From Planococcus halocryophilus (GTDB lineage: Bacteria > Bacillota > Bacilli > Bacillales_A > Planococcaceae): 64,000 nucleotides of DNA. The stretch lies in NCBI RefSeq assembly GCF_001687585.2, contig NZ_CP016537.2, positions 2,452,001-2,516,000 of the forward strand. The letters are read 5' to 3'. The position numbers were made by a program, and so were the translations under genes. The notes under the pieces were generated by a model. That model ran no database searches. It saw nothing but the letters and a program-made list of their open reading frames with translations, and was not told the origin of the DNA. Of the stretch, positions 61,707-64,000 are shown piece by piece (within the stretch, counting starts at the first letter, position 1; each line of letters starts with the position of its first letter).

Positions 61707-62579
61707 ATGAGATTAGGTTATGCCTGTATGAATACAGAATTGAAAACAGTATTTAAAACTTTGCGTGTAGCAACTGCAGAAGCAGAAGGTACTGAAAAAA
61801 TAAAAGAATTGACGCTAAAAAATCTTAAAACGACACTTGATGTCATCCATTGGAATTTGGAACACGATATTTATTTTTATCGAGCTTCTAGTTCGATTGT
61901 TCCGCTCTCCACCCATCCTATTAATGACTGGGTATGGTGGGAAGATCAAGACGTATTAGCCATCACAAAAGAAATTCGATCTTTTGTCGAAATGCATAAC
62001 ATGAGAATTTCTGTTCACCCCGGGCAATATACGGTCATCAATTCACCAAAACCCGAAGTTGTCCGCAAATCTATTGAAGATCTCGAGTATCATGACAAAC
62101 TTATTCAATTGCTAGGTGGCACTGATATTATTCTCCATACCGGTGGTGCATATGGCGATAAAGAAATTGCCAAACAACGATTCGCTACTGTTTACTTAGA
62201 ACTATCCCCTAGTATTCGCCAGCGATTGCGTTTAGAAAATGACGATAAAACTTACACAGTCCGCGACGTTTTAGATGTTCACCATATGTGCGAGGTACCG
62301 ATCTGCCTTGATATTCATCACCATAATTGCAATAACAACGGAGAATCCGTAGATTTTAAAGAAATCATTAAAACTTGGCAAGGATACGGCAAGCCAAAAG
62401 TCCATATTAGTACAGGGAAAGAAGGTTTTACAGATCTCCGCCATCATAATTTGGTATCTGAAACTGACTTCCAAGAATTATTGCTCGTGTTAAATGGCAT
62501 CGATGCCGATATTATGTTCGAAGCTAAACTAAAAGAACAATCTGTTCTTCCTTTTATCCATCAATTTACCAATAAATAA
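61707..62579 (+). CDS. uvsE: UV DNA damage endonuclease
   Basis: 290 residues. It opens M-R-L-G-Y-A-C-M-N and has the TIM-barrel metal motifs S-V-H-P-G-Q-Y, I-L-H-T-G-G-A-Y-G, R-L-E-N-D-D and I-C-L-D-I-H-H-H. It nicks DNA 5' of UV photoproducts. GAAGGAGCTG precedes the ATG. Together with the ATL protein at 6900 it shows two non-classical entries to DNA repair in this genome. Confidence 0.93.
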   Translation: MRLGYACMNTELKTVFKTLRVATAEAEGTEKIKELTLKNLKTTLDVIHWNLEHDIYFYRASSSIVPLSTHPINDWVWWEDQDVLAITKEIRSFVEMHNMRISVHPGQYTVINSPKPEVVRKSIEDLEYHDKLIQLLGGTDIILHTGGAYGDKEIAKQRFATVYLELSPSIRQRLRLENDDKTYTVRDVLDVHHMCEVPICLDIHHHNCNNNGESVDFKEIIKTWQGYGKPKVHISTGKEGFTDLRHHNLVSETDFQELLLVLNGIDADIMFEAKLKEQSVLPFIHQFTNK

Positions 62580-62612
62580 ACCAGCATCCTCTGAGGAGGA
62601 TGCTGGTTTATT
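62579..62612. terminator. Bidirectional terminator uvsE / kinase
   Basis: Stem AACCAGCATCCTC / GAGGATGCTGGTT, with T-runs on both sides; it overlaps the end of the kinase gene. Confidence 0.88.
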
Positions 62613-63894
62613 TTTTAATTGAATTTGTAAGATTGGGGAATTCCAATCGAAATTCGGTGCCTTTACCTTTTTCTGAATCTACAAAGATTTGACCGTTCAT
62701 TTGGCTGACAATACTATAAGTGACCATCATCCCAAGTCCTGTTCCTTTAATTTTGCTCGAGAAATAAGGCTCTCCCAATCGTCGTACCTCTTCTTTTGTC
62801 ATCCCAATTCCTTCATCGGTTATGTGGACACTTACTTTAGAAGGCGTAGATTTAATCGCAATAGCCAACATTCCTCCATTTGACATTGCTTCTATGCCAT
62901 TCCGAATGATATTGACTATGGCTTGTTGAAATTTATGACGGTCCATTAAAATCTCAGCATTCCCATCCATTTCCGTAATATGCATTTCTACACCTTTTCC
63001 GTTTGCGTAAGGTACCATAATTTTTAATACATGCTGGACTTCACAAGAAACGCTAGAAGCTTCCAACTGACCATAGGTAGGTTTTGCATAAACAAGATAA
63101 TCATCGATTAAATCTTCTGCAGATTCAATTTCCTTTAAAACCATTTCGTGAAATTCGATTTGTTTATCACGACTATAATCATATTCTTTCATTAATTGAA
63201 CAAAACCTTTAATACTTTGAAGTGGATTTCGCAATTCATGAGACACGGCTGCCGCAAAATGACTTACTGTTTCCATCTTTTCGTGCTTTAACAAAGAATT
63301 GAACATATACTCCTGACGCTGTATATGTTCAATCAGTAATGCCGTTAAAGCAGTAATCGCTCCTTGGTTAAGCATCAGCACCAGCCATATCTCGATAATG
63401 TCATGAATTGGATCCCCAAAAAAGAAATGCCCTGCCAGCATATTAAATAGTAGTGAAACAATCGATATGATAAATACCAAAACAACTTTCATCAGTCGAT
63501 TAATGCGCATATACATCGGACGCAAAAAAGGTACTCCTGCTGCAATAATCAATTGATTCAGCACTGCAATGTACATCCCGTCTCCACCAATTATAATTCG
63601 GGTAATTGCTGCAACTAAAAATAAAACAGCTGATACGAGTGGTCCCCCGTATAATGCACCTAAAATCATCGGCACTTGACGCAAATCAAAAATATAATCT
63701 TCTGAAACAACTTGATAAGGAAACATCATACATAGGATGATTGAAATAGAAAATAAAATGGTCAAACTAAGACGATGACTAACAAAGAAGTTCCGTTGAC
63801 CTGTTGTCGTCAGCAATTGATAAACAACAATCGGAAAGATAATGAAGAAGATATTGTTGATCATGCCGGTCATCATTGCTTCCAATTTCCCCAT
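62608..63894 (-). CDS. KinB-like membrane sensor histidine kinase
   Basis: 428 residues from the ATG at 63894 with GGAAAG 8 bases upstream; a GTG at 63900 is in frame. Five or six membrane segments with the 5TM-LytS/KinB layout (R-Q-V-P-M-I-L-G-A-L-Y-G-G-P, G-G-D-G-M-Y) are followed by the phospho-His near residue 219 in V-S-H-E-L-R-N-P-L. The ATPase has N-I-I-R-N-G-I-E-A-M and G-T-G-L-G-M-M-V. It resembles B. subtilis KinB, which feeds the sporulation phosphorelay; the target here is unknown. No partner regulator is adjacent. Confidence 0.88.
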   Translation of the reverse strand: MGKLEAMMTGMINNIFFIIFPIVVYQLLTTTGQRNFFVSHRLSLTILFSISIILCMMFPYQVVSEDYIFDLRQVPMILGALYGGPLVSAVLFLVAAITRIIIGGDGMYIAVLNQLIIAAGVPFLRPMYMRINRLMKVVLVFIISIVSLLFNMLAGHFFFGDPIHDIIEIWLVLMLNQGAITALTALLIEHIQRQEYMFNSLLKHEKMETVSHFAAAVSHELRNPLQSIKGFVQLMKEYDYSRDKQIEFHEMVLKEIESAEDLIDDYLVYAKPTYGQLEASSVSCEVQHVLKIMVPYANGKGVEMHITEMDGNAEILMDRHKFQQAIVNIIRNGIEAMSNGGMLAIAIKSTPSKVSVHITDEGIGMTKEEVRRLGEPYFSSKIKGTGLGMMVTYSIVSQMNGQIFVDSEKGKGTEFRLEFPNLTNSIKK

Positions 63895-64000
63895 CTCCAC
63901 TTCTTTCCATTAGTTTCTATAAGTATACATTTACCTATTGTTCCCTACCACCTTTTTTGTTGTGTACTTGCTACTTCTTATACGGATGAAGTGTCGTCTC

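Overview
The window reads as chromosome of a low-GC Gram-positive bacterium of the order Bacillales. A member of the Planococcaceae (Planococcus-like) is my best guess, from the gene families, the S-box leader, SigB-type promoters, an IS231-type insertion sequence and the style of the intergenic repeats; this assignment is an inference. About 63 protein genes are supported. No rRNA, tRNA, phage or CRISPR array was seen.

Layout. 1-5.9 kb: a partial repeat protein, a cluster of SigB-type stress genes (CsbD, two YflT-like proteins) around brnQ, then a two-gene peptide-signalling cassette. It consists of an HTH-TPR regulator of the RRNPP type followed 5 bases later by an exported precursor made of ten tandem copies of a 16-residue peptide. 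5.9-10 kb: a glutamine-amidotransferase-like hydrolase, an alkyltransferase-like DNA-repair protein, a FemAB-like acyltransferase, an orphan chain-length (Wzz-type) protein and a small winged-helix protein. 10.2-15.8 kb: a permease with two M20 hydrolases, then gabD. 15.8-20.6 kb: the threonine branch (hom-thrC-thrB) divergent from an aspartokinase. 20.6-30.4 kb: a cupin with no canonical start codon, an aminotransferase, a TRAP transporter with GntR control divergent from a GlcD-type oxidase, then a LytTR regulator divergent from malate synthase. This set could take up a 2-hydroxy acid, make glyoxylate and condense it to malate. 30.4-44.6 kb: lipoproteins, an amino-acid ABC transporter, small stress genes, a luciferase-like oxidoreductase, a tandem array of structured repeats, SAM-riboswitch-controlled metI-metC, and a Fur-box-preceded iron ABC operon. 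44.6-46.8 kb: an IS231-type element with terminal inverted repeats and an 11-bp target duplication, sitting inside a dispersed intergenic repeat; its transposase has a one-base frameshift. 46.8-49.4 kb: a malic enzyme, a lipoprotein and a small stress gene.

49.5-58.1 kb: a capsule/exopolysaccharide-type locus. A response regulator and a hybrid 7TM histidine kinase are followed by a BY-kinase pair (YwqC/YwqD type), then three homologues of sugar-nucleotide enzymes. All three have lost expected catalytic parts: a FlaA1/CapD-like protein, a C-terminal half of a sugar-transfer ATP-grasp protein, and a UDP-sugar dehydrogenase without its catalytic cysteine. They are nevertheless intact reading frames. 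58.4-64 kb: a PAS-GGDEF diguanylate cyclase, an NRDE-family protein, a GNAT, UvsE and a KinB-like sensor kinase.

The two most unusual systems are the ten-copy signal precursor with its RRNPP receptor (3.9-5.8 kb) and the kinase-linked set of apparent pseudoenzymes (49.5-53.9 kb). Start codons were chosen by Shine-Dalgarno spacing and family alignment from memory; nothing was searched against a database.
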